Shown here: in pieces, positions 62,516 to 64,000 of the stretch
Layout: the number at the start of each line of letters is the position of its first letter
How positions within the stretch are numbered: the first letter of the stretch is position 1
NCBI GenBank assembly: GCA_033032865.1
Contig: JAWHQI010000061.1
Location: 1,426,001 to 1,490,000 of the forward strand
Direction: 5' to 3'
DNA from: Dactylorhiza incarnata
Lineage: Eukaryota; Streptophyta; Magnoliopsida; Asparagales; Orchidaceae
Length of the DNA stretch: 64,000 bases
Notes under the pieces: model-generated
What the model was told of the DNA's origin: nothing
The model's input: only the letters and a program-made list of their open reading frames with translations
The model's database searches: none
Position numbers and translations under genes: made by a program

Positions 62516-64000
62516 TCAAATATTTGTATCATAAATGAAAGGTTTTTTATTGTAACGAAAATATCCTTCTCCAGCAAGTTCGTAGGCAATTACTCGCGGA
62601 ATGTTTTGAATGATGTCCCAATGAGAACCTCCTTTCAGGCATGTACAAAGAATCTTCCCAAAACACCGCAACTGAAGCAGGAAGTCATGAAAGGTCTGAT
62701 TTTGCAGAAGATTCAGCAACCACTCAGGAAGGCTCTCCATTTGATAGTAAAAAAAAGTCAACTGCTGCAACGCATCGAGGCTCTCAACGCGTGACAACGC
62801 GTTGCATGATACGATGACGAGTCTCCTTAACGTAGGGAGATGACAAATCTTCAACAAATTTTGGCTGTCAACTATTCGAAGTTCCTCAATTTGGGAGGGG
62901 AGATTGCCCACTTCTCTCAGGCTGTGAGCTCTTTCTATTGTCAGTGCTTTCATAGCAGTGTACTTGAGGCCTTGTGGGAGTTGCTTTAATAATGGGGTAA
63001 CCTTGATGCTTAGTTCTCGTAAGCATGACATTAACTTGAACCCGGTCGCTCCATTCTGCTCCAGTCCTTCACCAAAACACCACTCTTCCAATTTAAGCAT
63101 GCAAATGATTCGAAGAATCTCAAGCTTGGGGAAAGCAATCAATGTCGCTGCATTTTCACCACAACCGAGAAATTCTTCCCCAATTTTCTTGACTGCGGAT
63201 GCATTTTGAATGGTAAGCAGTTTTAGTTCAGGTAACTGGCCCAACGGAGGGAGTTGGGTGCATGATGTTATATCTATTAACTCCAGTCTCGTCAAAAATG
63301 GAGTGCATGCTTCAAAAGTTGACAATGCCATCCAGGTTGGGAAACGGCGGCCGAAGAAGCCTTTGATCTTGAGTTCATCTAGGCTTCGCGGCGGTATTAG
63401 CTCGTCAAAGAGCTTCTCCACCGTCTTCTGCTCTCCCCTTCGAGGCTTCGACTGAGAATCAAATTTGGTGAAATACAACTTCAAGTCAGAAAGTTGAGGT
63501 AGTTCTCTAAGAATCATCGCTCCACTCTGAGCTCTCTCCAATCCACATATGCTCAACATTCGAATTTGCTTTAGAGAATTCAACTCTTCCAACTTGCTAC
63601 TCAAGTTATCATTAGAGACCACAAAACCGCTCAGATCATTAAGTTGTTGCAACTTTCCTATTCCTTTTGGTATGAAGATGAGCGGTGTATCATAGAGACC
63701 AAGGCGCCTTAGATTATGTAACCGAGTGATTCCATTAGGAAGCATCCTCAAATATCTGCATGCGCGAATATTTAAGAATTGTAGGTTCGCTAAGCGCTCG
63801 ATCGACTCTGGTATTGCAGTTATGTGGGTGTCATCCAGATCAAGATATCTCAAATGCACCAGATTTCCTATGGAGCCGGGGAGTGTTTCAATAGGCGTCT
63901 TTTTAATATGCAGTATGCGGAGATGTGAAAGCCGCCTCAATCTTTTTTCATTCAATTTTAGATTTGCACGAGAAGCTAGCAGTGTTCTTAGGGCACCCTG
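62516..64000 (-). CDS. NLR disease-resistance-like protein, LRR C-terminus (partial)
   Basis: 494 codons open to the window edge; the start and NB-ARC domain lie beyond 64000. Leucine-rich repeats of the plant NLR (coiled-coil type, RGA/R1-like) style: LHIKKTPIETLPGSIGNL, LDLDDTHITAIPESI, LRRLGLYDTPLIFIPKGIGK, the QLNDLSGFVV motif, FFGRRFPTWM, CTQLPPLGQLPELKLL and later repeats. It ends in a non-repeat tail (HWDIIQNIPRVIAYE) and TGA 62516-62518. NLR LRRs sense pathogen effectors or guarded host proteins and act inside the cell. No frameshift is visible, so the gene may be functional. A dead relative lies at 13885-15025 in the same orientation. Confidence 0.88.
   Translation of the reverse strand, partial: QGALRTLLASRANLKLNEKRLRRLSHLRILHIKKTPIETLPGSIGNLVHLRYLDLDDTHITAIPESIERLANLQFLNIRACRYLRMLPNGITRLHNLRRLGLYDTPLIFIPKGIGKLQQLNDLSGFVVSNDNLSSKLEELNSLKQIRMLSICGLERAQSGAMILRELPQLSDLKLYFTKFDSQSKPRRGEQKTVEKLFDELIPPRSLDELKIKGFFGRRFPTWMALSTFEACTPFLTRLELIDITSCTQLPPLGQLPELKLLTIQNASAVKKIGEEFLGCGENAATLIAFPKLEILRIICMLKLEEWCFGEGLEQNGATGFKLMSCLRELSIKVTPLLKQLPQGLKYTAMKALTIERAHSLREVGNLPSQIEELRIVDSQNLLKICHLPTLRRLVIVSCNALSRVESLDALQQLTFFYYQMESLPEWLLNLLQNQTFHDFLLQLRCFGKILCTCLKGGSHWDIIQNIPRVIAYELAGEGYFRYNKKPFIYDTNI

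Overview
This window is nuclear DNA of a flowering plant, probably a eudicot. The evidence is nested Ty1/copia and Ty3/gypsy LTR retrotransposons, primer binding sites (PBS) matching plant tRNA-iMet, tRNA-Asp and tRNA-Phe, GT-AG introns, and a plant NBS-LRR (NLR) type LRR gene. The species cannot be named from sequence alone. About 95% of the window is transposon. I found no tRNA or rRNA gene and no CRISPR array. Family names, tRNA matches and Pfam assignments come from recall, not from searches; LTR mismatch counts are by eye.

Layout. 1-466: flank with a MITE-like scrap. 467-13738: copia element TE1 (+, target-site duplication (TSD) ATGTT), split by copia element TE2 (+, about 2215-10164) inserted in its gag. 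13885-15025: 3' end of a dead NLR paralog, itself split by a solo-LTR-like insert (14071-14786). 15161-25231: Athila-like gypsy element TE3 (-, TSD CTCCT) with one open 1795-codon gag-pol. 25232-61652: very decayed copia element TE4 (+). TE4 is interrupted by Tat-like gypsy TE5 (+, 26750-58065, TSD GTTAG), and TE5 is interrupted by a second Tat-like insertion TE6 (-, 35018-53910, TSD GTAAG). TE6 has three LTRs: a full-length copy (TE6a) and a copy lacking pol (TE6b) share the middle LTR. 61653-62515: a nucleotide-sugar-transporter-like exon fragment and a 75-G run. 62516-64000: the LRR part of an NLR gene on the minus strand, running off the window.

The most interesting content is in TE5 and TE6. 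Between integrase and 3' LTR each carries two genes in antisense to its own gag-pol, here called asA and asB. Each gene has its own TATA box and GT-AG introns, and the exons join in phase to full-length proteins: TE6a asA 493 aa and asB 593 aa; TE5 asA 367 aa and asB 571 aa. asB has a block resembling the 'putative gypsy type transposon' domain; asA ends in a coiled coil in TE6. TE6 sits inside a 79-bp intron of TE5 asB. In TE6 a short motif, GGCGAGTAT, is scattered through the LTRs, the antisense module and the gag start, but I did not notice it in pol. The asA/asB frames stay open (except one frameshift in TE6b asA) while gag-pol is broken in TE6a and partly deleted in TE5 and TE6b.

Relative order: TE4 and the NLR relic look oldest. 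TE1, TE2 and TE3 are intermediate, with LTR divergence of a few percent. TE5 (about 6 mismatches in 690 bp) and then TE6 are youngest.
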